A stretch of 64,000 bases of DNA. Origin: Corylus avellana (Eukaryota; Streptophyta; Magnoliopsida; Fagales; Betulaceae). The stretch covers positions 4,091,605 through 4,155,604 of the forward strand of contig NC_081551.1 in the NCBI RefSeq assembly GCF_901000735.1, given 5' to 3'. The position numbers and the translations under genes are program-made. The notes beneath the pieces are model-generated. The model worked only from the letters and a program-made list of their open reading frames with translations, had not been told where the DNA came from and did not search any database. This document shows, in pieces, positions 37,791-49,599 of this stretch (position 1 is its first letter; every line of letters starts with the position of its first letter).

Positions 37791-38040
37791 NNNNNNNNNN
37801 NNNNNNNNNNNNNNNNNNNNNNNNNNNNNNNNNNNNNNNNNNNNNNNNNNNNNNNNNNNNNNNNNNNNNNNNNNNNNNNNNNNNNNNNNNNNNNNNNNNN
37901 NNNNNNNNNNNNNNNNNNNNNNNNNNNNNNNNNNNNNNNNNNNNNNNNNNNNNNNNNNNNNNNNNNNNNNNNNNNNNNNNNNNNNNNNNNNNNNNNNNNN
38001 NNNNNNNNNNNNNNNNNNNNNNNNNNNNNNNNNNNNNNNN
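37791..38040. other. Assembly gap (250 N)
   Basis: Unknown bases, 250 long. Open frames that cross it are artefacts. The round length is probably a scaffold estimate and not the true distance. Confidence 1.
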
Positions 38041-38111
38041 GAGGATCCTGTTCCAGAAGAATGGATGTGGCCCAGTATGCCTTGCCTAAAAGGAAAACTC
38101 ATTTGATATTA

Positions 38112-38465
38112 GGGGGGAAATGTAAAATTAGTACATGTGGTTTATCTGATTTGCAATTAATTCCTCGTGGTATCAAAATGAACTCAAAGGTCATCGACAT
38201 ATGCAAAAAATATATATATATAATCCCTATAGTCAAATTCCGTTCACTGATTTAATAAATTCTGATAGTGTAAAACGTTAAAACCAATAAAATTGTGATG
38301 CTTATCTGATCTAACGGAATCTATTAAATTAATGGACGGAATTTGACTGTAGAGACTATATTGTTTTTTTGGCATACGTCAAGGACTTTTGAGTTCATTT
38401 TGATACCACAGAAAGTTAATTGTAAATCAAGTAAACTACGAGGACTAATTTTTAATTTTTTCCTT
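38112..38465. mobile_element. Long-TIR element, Mutator-like MITE
   Basis: The left arm (38117-38190, reading ...attagtacatgtggtttatc...gtggtatcaaaatgaactcaaa) is mirrored by the right arm (about 38380-38462 reverse complement, ...attagtcctcgtagtttac...gtggtatcaaaatgaactcaaa). Inverted repeats of about 85 bp around a non-coding centre suit a Mutator-derived miniature element. No clear 9-bp duplication found. Confidence 0.6.
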
Positions 38466-38921
38466 ATGTTATACGAGGAAACTATAAATAACGGTTTTCA
38501 ATTCCATGGATTTTTTATTTTGCCTAATTCCTTAGCCCAAACTCACACCTATGTGGAACCCATCGATTTTTTTAATTTGAGAAGGACCATGTTCTTTCCT
38601 TCGAGTTTTTGAACTGGGTTGGGATTCAAAAACCCATTTCCTGTTAATGCTACTAGAGCATGAATGTTTTATTGAAATAAAGGCCATGAATGTTATTAGA
38701 GCATCTCCGGACTCCGATGCTTCAAAGGGTTCATATCAGCTAAAATATAGCTAATATAAGCCCTTTTGGCTTACTGTAAAAATAGAGCGAATATAATAAT
38801 ATTAAGGATAATGGTTTACTTTTTTTGTTTTTTTATTGATTTCTCTCCTCCTTGTCTCCCTCTTAAAGAAAGTAAAAGAGTGGAATATATATATAAGACA
38901 CACAGTAGGACACACAAATAG

Positions 38922-39740
38922 CTATTCCAGAACACTTAAAGACCCGTTAAAGAGAAGCATTTGGAAGTAAAAAGTCTTTAATTTTGTCAATAGAGACTGA
39001 GAATTGGTTAAAACATTTCGTTCTTCATATTGAATATCTGGTGGTGTAGGTCTAGAGTACCAAGTGAGGGCGTTAGGCGTTGGTCTAATCATTCTATTAA
39101 CTTGGAATTCGTTAAATTGTTGTTCAATTTGTTGTAATTCTTGATCTATAGTTTGTTTAGATTCTGAACTTTGTGTTTCACTTCTTGTTTCATATGTGAT
39201 TATTTGTTTGCCTTTTCGAATGACTTGGACCGTTCTAGAGGGGGAGGTTTCACTTTTAACATTTTCAAGTTGTTTTAGCTCGTTATTTTTGATATTTTCA
39301 AGTTGTTTTAGCATATTGTTGACCTTTTCAAGACAGATTTCTTCTTTATATTTTATTTTTAATGTTTTAGTAGGTGAAATTTTTAAGAGGGGTTGTTCGT
39401 AATAGGGTTTTTTCTTTTCAGTTTGAGTTTTAGTTAGGGGTGTAATTCTGTTTTCTATTCGGTCTAATTGTTTTCCTATAGTTATGAGGCTTTGGTTTGT
39501 GTAATTGTTTTGTTCCATGATCTTTTTTATTTCTTCATCTTTGGAAGCTTTAAAAGGGGAGGCTAAAATTTTTTATCCTTTAAAGTTTACAAAGATTGGT
39601 TCTTGTGGAGGGTGACTTGCTTCTATTATTGTTTTATCTTCCGCTTTTTCCCACTGGGTTAACATGTTTAATTTTTGATTTTCATAAATTTTTATAAATT
39701 CAAAGAATTTTATATGTAACTTATGTTCATTCATAAATTT
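38922..39740 (-). pseudogene. Polyprotein fragment, possibly from an endogenous pararetrovirus (Caulimoviridae-like) or LTR element
   Basis: A 198-codon open frame (38922-39518, minus) and its upstream extension to about 39740, read in the same frame with one in-frame stop near 39570, encode a hydrophilic, Lys/Gln/Glu-rich segment. It has a LKQLEN repeat and the motif WYSRPTPPDIQYEER. The combination resembles the movement/capsid part of caulimovirid-like polyproteins that I remember from plant genomes. A retrotransposon Gag origin is the alternative. No protease, reverse transcriptase or RNase H is present. The fragment is truncated at both ends, carries a stop and cannot act alone. The flanking 7-mer aatagct may be a target-site repeat or chance. 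Confidence 0.4.
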
Positions 39741-39896
39741 TTCCCATTATGCAAAGACTTATTTTTTGTTCTTTTGTATATTTTAACTTATATTTTTCTC
39801 TTTTTTTCTGTATTCTTGGTAGAATTATAGTTTTTTATTAAGGGTTAGAGGTCTGAAGTAAATGGTTTACTTATAGCCATTAATTGTGGATGTAAT

Positions 39897-39916
39897 ATAT
39901 ATATATATATATATAT
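39897..39916. repeat. (AT)n microsatellite
   Basis: About ten AT units, near the right edge of the 38917-39933 insertion. Confidence 0.8.
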
Positions 39917-40499
39917 TTGAGTTTTGAATAGCTAAAGGAGCCACTACAGCTGGAGATGCTAAGAGATTACATGTAGCAAAATTAAAGTTGAGCCCCACAT
40001 ACAAAAATCCTAGTTCCGCCCCTGCATATGACCACATTTTGTCTATTTTTTAGCAAAATATACATAAAATGAGTTATTTGAAAATCAGGCTATAGTCATG
40101 CAGCTAATTACAAAAATTAGAAACAGAAGCTGCAATTTGTAATCGGGTGAAAACTCATGGACTAATTTTGAATTTCCCCAAAAATTATAACTATGATCAT
40201 ACTCTCAAGTTTTGCATAAACTTACTAACCTTGTAAGCCCATATGTCGATTGTTCTTATTACAGAATGCAATGAAATTCAACTTCAACTGACAAGATTGT
40301 GCACTGCTCAAAGAAATAACGACACCCCATTCAAATGCTTATGAATTTGATAAAAGCAGCAGATGATTGGTGGGTACAAGTACACTTCTAAAAGATTCCT
40401 GCAACTCTTTCATTTACAATTTGCAATGCTTTGAACCAAATGAAAAATGTTCTCACTTGGGAGGGGGCTGATCTAACAACTTCCCTTAATGGTGACAGT

Positions 40500-43400
40500 C
40501 TACGATTGCTTCTTTTTAACTTGGTACGGGTATTTCTGGTGAATTGAAATGCTACAAACCACGAGTGGAAGAGCCACAAGACAATACAATGAAGGCGGTT
40601 TCCCTTCGAAAATGAACTGTAGCAAAGCCGTGACAAGAAGTGCAGAAACAATGACAAACCCCTGCAATCATGTTAGAAATAGCTTATACAATCAGCACCT
40701 TCATAATGGTAGTAGTTTTCTTGATAAATAAATTTTTTAAAAAGAATGTAGCAATAGTTTAAGAAACGGAAGGATTGATCCTCCCCCGTTATTCTTCCAA
40801 ACATGTCTGCCAATTAGATATATCTGTTTGCCAACTATAGTCACCACCATTTATCAATTCTTACAGGAATCATCCAGTCGAAGTCTCAAAAGAATTATCC
40901 AAAAGTAGAATTTCCTAGTCCCATATTAGCATGAAGCCACAGGACTAAAGCTCAGTTTTTGCCACTGATACAGCAGAGCAGATCCAAGGTACCTTGGCTT
41001 TTCTATTCTTACAGTATGAATCATGTGGATTCAAGATGGCATGTATAAGTAATGAGATTAATTATTTTTCCTTTTTCTTTCTCTTTTCAATTAACCAGTC
41101 AATTTGTGACATAGACTTATAGAAACCTAATGGAAGACATGAAGAAATCAAATCACCACTCTTCTTATCATTGCAGGTTGCATGCTTAAATTACTCTACT
41201 GTTATGGAGTCAAACTTGCCTTTCTAACACCACCAGCATGGCTTGTAACTAGGCCAACAAGAATTCCTCCAAGCGCATTTAATATAACTGGAACCTGAAA
41301 TGAAACAAAATTTTCAAATTGGTTTGAAGCTGAGCCACATCAATAATATATAATAGTAAGTGCAGTATCACGAGGACAATCATCACATATTTTTCCAGAT
41401 TTAGTTTACATCAGCATCTATAATGCTTTGAGAACTTTGTATCTCTTTAGGTCTTCGTAAGGGCAGCTGAGAGGGTTCCTTTTCTTTTGGGCCTCTTTCT
41501 CTTTTTATTTCTTTTTCTCTTAATATTTTGTGGAACCACCGATGGGGTGGGGGGGAAGGGGGTTATAACAACAATAGATCTCCAAATCCCACACTATTTT
41601 CTGGTTGACTGTCACGCTGAACACTATCATCAATTCCAAAAGAAGTTTCAAACACCCAACCTCTTTGGCCTTCGCCTCATGGTGCCTACACCACATCATT
41701 GTATAACCAAGTCATTGGTGCCTCTTTCATTAATGAACTTAAAATATAAAACACCTTGAAAATTATGTTTGTTGATTAACTTTTTGGAAATTTCTAACGA
41801 CCTTGCTGCAGCAAAAACTGTTCATAGATTGCAAGCAATCATGCATAGTAGTGCAGTATTCCCACAATTAATATATAAACAGATCAATTGACATTTTTGA
41901 GGTTCTACAATATAAACAAAATCCATGAGTTGAAGTAAGGGAGGAAGCAACTCCAAGGTGTATATGTAGCCCAAACACTAGAAGCATAAATATTTTAATT
42001 ATCCAAAAAAAAAAAAAAAAAAAAAAAACTAGAAAACTATGTTCAACCTGTACTCAGCTAGTCAAAAAGCACAGTGAAGCCTACCTAGAAAATGAATAAA
42101 AGGAAAAAAGAGGTATATACCAACTACCACAGACCACTGCAAAGGTGAACTGTTGATGGATATACCCAGACTGAGAGAGGACAACAATTGAAAAGCATGT
42201 CGACCTAAAATTTTCTGCTTCAAACTGATAGCTATAAGCAAGATGGGAAACAGTTTACGATCATTGATGTGAACTGTAAATTCTTCTCTTTTTGGTCCTA
42301 CAAACTATCAGATGGTTGTGGTAGTTCTCCACCTGAGTAAGTGCTCTTCAACAGAATCGATAGAAAGACCAGCATAAATATAGATTCAATTGGCATTGCT
42401 TTCTAATAGAGCAAGAAGATCATTACCAAAGTTAGAGGAGTCCAACCATAAAAGAATCCATGTTGTCTGATAGCTTCTCCATCTGGAGACTTAGAGGTGA
42501 CGAGCAGCAAGCACATGCTTCCAACAAAAGACATTTCTAAAGTCATCAAGTATGATGAGTGTTTCTTTACCTATAACAAAAGGAAAATGTAATGGACAGG
42601 GAAGAATTTACAACACAATAGAATCACAGATTCTAAATACAGAAAAATAAATGTTTTACTAACCTGAGAAGCCCATTGACATAAGGCAGAAGCCAGTCCT
42701 GAGAGTACAGAAGCAACCAAAATAGGAATAATTCCATAAAATATTTTTTGATCAGCATTACCACTATTAGATCCTTTGCTAGAACCTTCACCAATGCTTA
42801 GAAGAACAGCTGCAACAATCAACAAAAATAGGGCTCCAATTTGTTGAATTGATTGCTTGTGCCTACACATTGTGTTCCCAAAAATCAGGCTTGAAGTTAT
42901 TATCAGATACCACACAACCACTAGACTGCTGCATAACTAGAATATCTATAGAAACAGATGTATTATCATGGCATTTCTGGTCAAAGTTGCATAACATGTT
43001 TTTTGTCCCTTTTGCAATAGGATTAAAAATAATTTTTAAGTTATTTGTTTCACAAAATAACTGATGTTCTCATTAACAAAGATCAACATAATTACAAAAT
43101 GTAAGTGCCTCTAGAAGATAATTTTCCATCTGTAAGAATTGTGGGAAAAAAGAAAATATACCACAGAACTCCAAATATGGACATTCTGTTCAAAGAATGA
43201 GCAATCCATTAACAATGGACAATGACAATACTGAATATTCATATCTCCCCTATATGTTGCTAATGAAAGGCAAAGTTGTCAAAGGAAGGTCAAACAAGTA
43301 CTTAAAGTCTTAGACGGCAGAACTATCCTAAAAGCCACAAGAAAAAACACATTCTACAGGATCCTCGTAAGAGAATGAAATGGTAGCTGAAGAAGTCTTA

Positions 43401-46400
43401 CAGCATCAACAAATGCCACTATAGGCTACTAGTGGACATCATTTGCATCGCTAATAAATAGATTATTCCACACCTTTCTTTGAACCTCATATCATGTCAT
43501 TAAATGGTAAAGTGGGCACTAGGCAATTACCTACTGATCAAGTCATTTGCAAGTCTCAAAACAATCTTTCACTTAATATCCCACAAATTAAATTTTCAAA
43601 TCCCAGTCACAATGGCGAAGCATATAGAAAAAATACAAAGAGATTTCTTGTGGGGAGGAGTAGGTGATGAATTCAAATTCCACTTGGTAAATTGGTCCAA
43701 GATTTGCATGCAAAAGGAGGCGGGGGGATTGGGGGTTAAGGAATTTGATTTAGTTGAATCGTGCTTTGTTAGGTAAATGGCTGTGGAGATTTGCCAATGA
43801 GGGAGATGCGTGGTGGAGGAAATTAGCAGAGGTTAAGTATGAGACGATGAGGGGTGGGAATGTGGAAATGTATTTGAAGGGGTTGGATACTTTTAAGCAG
43901 CATGTGCGATTTGAGGTAGGAAATGGGTCTCAAGTATTGTTTTGGCAGGATGTGTGGTGTGGGGAGTTACCTTTAAAGACTCTGTTTCCCGCTTTGTTCA
44001 ACATTGCATGTGCAAAGGAGGCATGGGTGGAGGAGAATATGGAGACTGTAAATGGAGCTATTCATTGGAATGTGATGTTTATTCGACTGTTCACAACTGG
44101 GAGCTAGGCGAGGTTTCGAGATTTTTTGAATTGTTGTATTCCCAACAGGTAAGGCATGGTGGGGTGGATAAAATTTGCTGGATTCCCTCGAAGAGAAAAT
44201 TTTTTGAGGTGAAGTCATTTTATAAGGTGAAGATTAATTCAAAACCGGTGGGGAAGAGTAAAGCTCCTTCGAGAGTGGCTTTTTTCGTATAGACGGTAGT
44301 GTTAGGGAAAATATTAACGCTGGACAATTTACGTAAGAAAAACATTATTGTGACGGAGTGGTGTTGTATGTGCAAGAAAAGTGGTGAATCTATTGATCAT
44401 TTATTATTGCATTGTGAAGTTGCTTTCGAGGTATGAAACATGGTTTTTCAGATGTTTGGTGTTGCGTGGGTGATGCCGGGTAGGACGAAGGATTGCTTGG
44501 GAAGTTGGAGAGGGCAAAGGGGTAAGCGCTCAGTTTTGTAAATATGGAGAATGGCTCCTTTGTGTGTAATGTGGTGCTTATGGAGAGAAAGGAATGCACG
44601 GAGCTTTGAGGACCGTGAAACTGGACTTATAGAGTTGAAGAAAAGGGTGCTCCAAACACTTTTCTCATGGAGTATATTGTGGCATGCTTCGCAAGTGTCA
44701 ACGCTTGTAGATTTTCTTGATTTTTGTGCGTCATTTCCGGTTTAAGGCTTGTATTTGTGGGCGCTTTAGTATTCTCCCTGTGTACATGGGTTGCGCCCCT
44801 TGCGCTTTTTATACATTGATATTACTTATCAAAAAAAAAAAAAAAATCTCACAAATTAAATGCAGCATAGCAAGAAAGCATCAGCCAAATGAACCTAAAC
44901 CTTGTCTTAGTCTTGAGCTTCTGTTAATAATAGTCAATAAAAGGTTTTGTTGACATGGGGACTACTGAGAGAGATACCATACCTACCAAAACAACAGCAA
45001 GAAGAATTGAAAGAGATGCCATTCTGGGACATACCTCAAGATCAAGTATGTAAAAAAGGCAGTGAAAAGTATTTTTGTTTGGTTTAGAATCGAGAATGTG
45101 AGTGAATCAAGATTCTTGTAAGAAATCTGAAGTAGAATATTTTGCAGTGCATAAATAACTGCAGGAAGTCCTGATGCAGTCAATGCACCAACCAAAGTCC
45201 AGTCCTTGTATACTTTCTTTAAGCTGCCATCTTTTGCCATGAGATTTAGGGCACATACAACCTGAGAAATATATGAATAGTACATGTCTCTTTATCCGGA
45301 AATAATATAGCAACAACAACAACAATAACAATAATTTAAAGGGAATCAGGACAGATATGAAGAAGAAAATCATATCTAGTACAAGGATTACCTTTACTAC
45401 CTCGCACATCAACACAAATGAAGTCACAATAACTTCTCGTCTGCAGAAAAAACCCATAATGAGAAAATGAAACTTGCACTTCATATGTGCATGCACCAGC
45501 AACCACTTCTTTATGATTTAAGGAAATAAAATTGAGCAAAAATGATTTAATTTCTTAAAAGCAATAAGCCTAGCCACCAATACAAGGAGGTGAGTAATTA
45601 TATAGTACATGTTTCCATGAATGTAATAGGTAGTTCTTCACAAGTGATAATAAAAAAAAAATACTAACTTAATGATATACTACTATGAACTTCGATGCTT
45701 TCAACATTCAGAAATTGAGTACAAAAAAGTTAAAAGTTTGTGAATGATTTTAAAAAAAAGTGATTTTTCTTGACCAGCAGCAAGAAAACTACAAGAGTAA
45801 ATTATCTGACAATGCAAACGTCAAAGAAACAAATTAGACTATGTTAATTGTTCCCATGGGTGGAACGTGAGGTCATACATTCGATCCCATACAAGTACCT
45901 GAGTTAATAAAAGCAAACAAAACCAAAAACAAAGAACAAATATTTAGAAGATGAGCACAAATAGCTGATACCGTGTAGCAAAAAACACATGGGATCAAAC
46001 ATGTATACAGTATACTGAATAGCAACTCTAGGGTCCTTAATCCTTGTTACATAGCAAGAGTTTGTCTGGTATCTATAAAGCCTACCATTTAACAAAAGCA
46101 GCTTCAAAATCCAAATCCAAATCGTGAAGATAGCTCCAATATGGCAACAAAATCACCATTTCCTAAACCCTAAAACCAAGTAATGTACTATATTTCTCAA
46201 TCCAATCCCAAATTTCAAAAAATCTACGCCTACTGTTGCCTACAATTCAAATAGCACCAACAAAAAGCCACAGTAAAGAAACAAAAAAAATAATAATAAT
46301 AAATAACAAATTTCTGAAACGTTATTCTCTAAATGGAATCATAGTGATCAGCATGTTGAGTTGGTTGAAGAATAAGCGGATGTACCTGGTGAAGCGCTTG

Positions 46401-46516
46401 GAGATCAAAGGCTGAGCTCCATATTGCAGGGTGAGCAGGACCGAGTAGAGCCACACCCACGCGTCCGGCTTCTCCGAGCTCCGTGTGGATTTTTGTGGTT
46501 TGGTCGCCACCGCCAT
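40500..46516 (-). CDS. ROCK1: ROCK1-type UDP-N-acetylglucosamine/galactosamine transporter, 328 aa
   Basis: Seven exons on the minus strand: 46386-46516, 45392-45440, 45035-45261, 42664-42862, 42427-42570, 41220-41294 and 40500-40661 (987 nt). It matches plant ROCK1 throughout: LLTLQYGAQPLISKRFTR, TASGLPAVIYALQN, DSLTFSILNQTKILFTAFFT, VLSGLASALCQWASQV, LGGILVGLVTSHAGGVRK. It has the roughly ten hydrophobic helices of the nucleotide-sugar transporter family. The C-terminus KKQS fits the KKXX dilysine ER-retrieval signal, in line with ROCK1 being an ER transporter that affects glycoprotein quality control and cytokinin oxidase turnover. Intron 6 begins GC instead of GT (41218-41219). Intron 3 is enlarged by a LINE at 43594-44846. 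Arabidopsis ROCK1 is 325 aa. Confidence 0.95.
43582..44861 (+). mobile_element. 5'-truncated LINE inserted in ROCK1 intron 3
   Basis: The element 43594-44846 ends in a 16-base A tail (44831-44846) and is flanked by cacaaattaaat at 43582-43593 and 44850-44861, the target duplication expected of target-primed reverse transcription. It codes, antisense to ROCK1, for the end of an L1-type ORF2: IEKIQRDFLWGG, ALLGKWLWRFANEGDAWWRK, the zf-RVT region CCMCKKSGESIDHLLLHC and APLCVMWCLWRERNARSFED. A frameshift (about 43755-43775) and stops at about 44105, 44291, 44436 and 44540 show it is dead. The reverse transcriptase core and endonuclease are missing. Confidence 0.93.
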
Positions 46517-47184
46517 TATTGGCGACACCGAAAGATTGTTCAAGGTTTATTGTCTTTTGCTTTTAGCTGGCGGAAGAAAGGTAAGGAATATGCGAAAAGA
46601 AGATGGGACAACGGTATTTCTTTCCATGCTTACGAAAGCACAATTTTGTTCATTTTTTTCTTCTTTATAGACCTACTTTTGCACGCGCGGATTTAAATGA
46701 TCTAATTTTCGCAGCTCTGTTAAATAAATTGAAGTTTTTTTATTTTTTAATCGAAACTCTTTTTTCTTTTCTTTTCTTTTTTTTTCAAAAATAAAATAAA
46801 TGTTTTTTTTTTTCTAGCGACGAAAAAATAACGAAATACGATACTTTTAATATTTATTCAGAACTTTTATGGTATATATCTATAATAAAAATATGAAGGC
46901 ACGTTTACTTAGGTGCTACACATTTAATATTTATTCAAAAAATACATTTAAGTATGGTATATATTTATAATAAATGGATACATATTATATTTTATAACGT
47001 GATCTTCCTTAAAAAAATAAATAAATAAATAAAACTTTGTAAATGAGCCAATCTTGAAATAAATTGCTCGTTTATGGAAATGCTCAATGAAAAGTATAGG
47101 AAATGGATGGAAATGACTACTTTTTTAATCATCTAACCCACAATCTTACAAGCCAACAAAAAAAAAAAAAAAAAAGGAAAAAAT

Positions 47185-47557
47185 ATATTAAACACCCCCA
47201 AAGTTTCACTACGATTTCACTTTTACTTCTAATGTTTAAAAATTGGTAAGATATCCCCGATAAATATATATAGATATATATAAAAAACCGATTAGGGGTG
47301 GTTACGCCAAGTGGAAGTCTCTCGGCCACCCCATTTGGCCCATTGGGGTGGCCAAACTACCCATTCTGGCTATATTGGGGTGGGTCGGCCACCACCTTGG
47401 TCAAATGGGGGTAGTGAGGCCATCCCAAAGGATTTGGAGTGGTTTCGGCCACCCTCATTTGACCTCTTGGAGCTCATGGGCCATCTTTTGTGAGAGAAAA
47501 CAAAAATTATTAACAGAGTGGTTACAGTGAAATTTGAGAAACTTAGTTGGGGTATAC
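47185..47557. mobile_element. Mutator-like miniature element with GGTGGC-rich core
   Basis: The left end (aacacccccaaagtttcactacgatttcact) and the reverse complement of the right end (gtataccccaactaagtttctcaaatttcact) are similar, giving inverted termini of about 30 bp. Between them lie repeated GGCCACC/GGTGGCC motifs (47297-47480). TSD not established. Confidence 0.55.
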
Positions 47558-47565
47558 ATAGGGCT

Positions 47566-48212
47566 CGTTTGGTTTGTAGAATATGTATTCCATTAAGAAA
47601 TTGAATAGTTATTACTGAAAATATAGAAGAATGTAATTGAATAGTTATTTATATTATTTAATTTGGTAACAACACATATGATCTAACTGGAATTAAATCA
47701 AAATTACTAAAAACCCGCCACATTATTATTATTTTTTTCAATTCATATTAAAAAATAAAAAAATAAAAAACCTAAAAAATAGTGAGTGGCCGCAACCACC
47801 CATAGAGCAAATCGGGTGTGGCGGTAGCCACCTAGAGTTGCCGCGAGAGTGGTCGCACCACTTCCAGACGCCTTGGGGGTGGTCTCGTGAGGTGTACAAG
47901 GGTGGTGCGACCACCCCCGCCTCTTTTATGGGGTGGTTCGGCCACCCACTTTAATTTTCATATTTTACTTTTTTTTTTTTTTTTTTTAAAGTTTAAAAAA
48001 TAATATGAGTGTTTGTAAAAAATGTATTTAATTCCTTAAAGAACAGCTATTCCTCTCATTTGTTAAAGGAATAACTACTCTTGTGGGTAAGAGATTAGTT
48101 ATTCTCACAAAAATAATTATTCATAGGAATAAACCTTTACTAAACAAAAAAAATGACTATTCAATAAAAATAGAAATTCTATTACGGGGGTCTATTCTAC
48201 AAATCAAACAAG
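47566..48212. mobile_element. TIR element with termini resembling Harbinger/Tourist elements
   Basis: Left end ggctcgtttggtttgtagaata (from about 47568) mirrors the right end, read inward gacttgtttgatttgtagaata (from about 48212). Sub-terminal ttgaatagttatt/aatagtcatt also mirror. A GGTGGC-type GC-rich core sits at 47785-47945. G-N-C-TTGTTTGG termini are common among Tourist-like elements, but no TSD is visible. Confidence 0.55.
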
Positions 48213-49306
48213 TCTTTATTCCCATTTTTTTACACCAATCTTTCTACACTCATCACATATAACTTTTAAAACCACCAAATTTTAAAAAATACATACAAAG
48301 ATGATTGGAAGATGGTTAGAAGGATGGTGTTTAGCATTTCTTTAATAAATACCACCATTAGTTGGTAGTTGGATCTTAATGCAATAGTGGTCTTAAAAGG
48401 TACCTATGACTTATAGCCTATAGGTTTTAAAAGCGACTTATAGCCTATAGGTGAGAAAACATGGGTGTTAAAACTGAGAATAATTCTGGCGAAATAAATG
48501 AGGGCTCTAAAAAGGTGCCTACAATCATTAAAACTTCAAGCACGCGCTTAGGATTAGGATGGACCCATAAATATAATGCCCTAAGTAAGAAAATCTGTGG
48601 GAGATTCTTCAGAGGGATACCGAGAGAGAATCTTGAGTGGGCTGTGTCATTTTTTTTTTTAAAAAAATAAAAAATAAAAATGTTAACAAATAATTTAAAC
48701 ACATAATACTCTTAAAAATATAAAAATAATTTTTATACTTTTATTTAAATAAAAAACAAAAAAGCACACCCAAAATACATAAACAAATAAAAGTATTTAT
48801 GAATAGTAAGTCTCACGTTTATTTTTTATTAATTGAGACCAAACTAAATAAAAGATTACAAATAACTCCAAGTAAATGTGATACAATAGGTTTCAATCAT
48901 TTTGGTGAAATACAAAATGATGTCATAGTTACCATAATGTTAATTGAGATGAAGATTATCTACAATTTTTATGATATCTTACCATGTATGGTTTTTAAAT
49001 TTTAATTATTTAATTTTCAAATAATAATCAAGATAAAAAAAAAAAACCTATACATAATGAAATAGTCTAAAAATAGCCATCTTCTTCCCAATTTAGCTTC
49101 ACTTGACAGTATTTAAGGATAACTCAATTGGTTGAATAACATGTTTTATGAAGTAGAATTAAGATTTTCTTCTTTTCTGAATAACTAATTGAATACTCTT
49201 CCCTACAGATTCATCTAAACCGAATAAGATCCTGTTCTCATAAAGTGGAGCTTATTAGATCCAATTATTCTTCCCCGTTTCCCACACTTCATGAGGACAA
49301 GTCCGG

Positions 49307-49339
<33 letters not shown>

Positions 49340-49564
49340 GGACTCGAATCCTAGATTCCGGACCAAAAGAACCGGGCCCGAAACCCTAGGAGTTTATTAT
49401 TTGGAATCTTTTGAAAATTGGTCAGAATCAATCAACGGCCGTGATCGACAGAACTAAATACAAAAAAAAAAATCCCACCTGCTTCCCTAGCAGCCTCCAT
49501 TGTCATTTGCTTACCCTTTCTTCTCTCTGGCGTGCTCAGACTCAGTCAGAGAGAAAAAGCGAGC

Positions 49565-49582
49565 AAGCGAGAGAGAGAGAGC
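49565..49582 (+). repeat. (GA)n tract in the asparagine synthetase 5' UTR
   Basis: gcgagagagagagagagc lies just upstream of the ATG at 49600; a common 5' UTR microsatellite in plants. Confidence 0.7.
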
Positions 49583-49599
49583 ATTCTCCGCCGCCAGCC

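Larger units (their letters stand above)
38698..39960. mobile_element. TIR-bounded element, copy 2, with insertion
   Basis: Same termini as copy 1 (AGCATCTCC ... GGAGATGCT). The interior diverges from copy 1 at about 38917-39933, where a foreign segment flanked by aatagct on both sides is inserted. Confidence 0.5.
38462..40463 (+). repeat. Direct duplication, copy 2
   Basis: Partner of 33725-36212. It contains the second AGCATCTCC-bounded element, into which about 1 kb of virus- or retroelement-like sequence has been inserted (38917-39933). Its right end runs into the 3' UTR of ROCK1. Confidence 0.85.
46517..49599. other. Divergent intergenic region, ROCK1 / asparagine synthetase
   Basis: No host gene recognised. 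It is rich in repeats: a TIR element at about 47185-47557, a second at about 47566-48212, AT-rich sequence and long A tracts (49310-49330). A 69-codon frame at 48461-48670 has no recognised domain. Confidence 0.45.

Noticed and set aside
37673..38255. Long open frames across 37.7-38.3 kb
   Set aside because: They are created by translating the 250-base N gap.
45840..45905. SINE-like B-box motif (ggtcatacattcgatccc)
   Set aside because: A matching A box, tail and target duplication were not found.
48461..48670. 69-codon plus-strand frame
   Set aside because: Flanked by AT-rich repeat sequence; no recognisable family and no splice partners.
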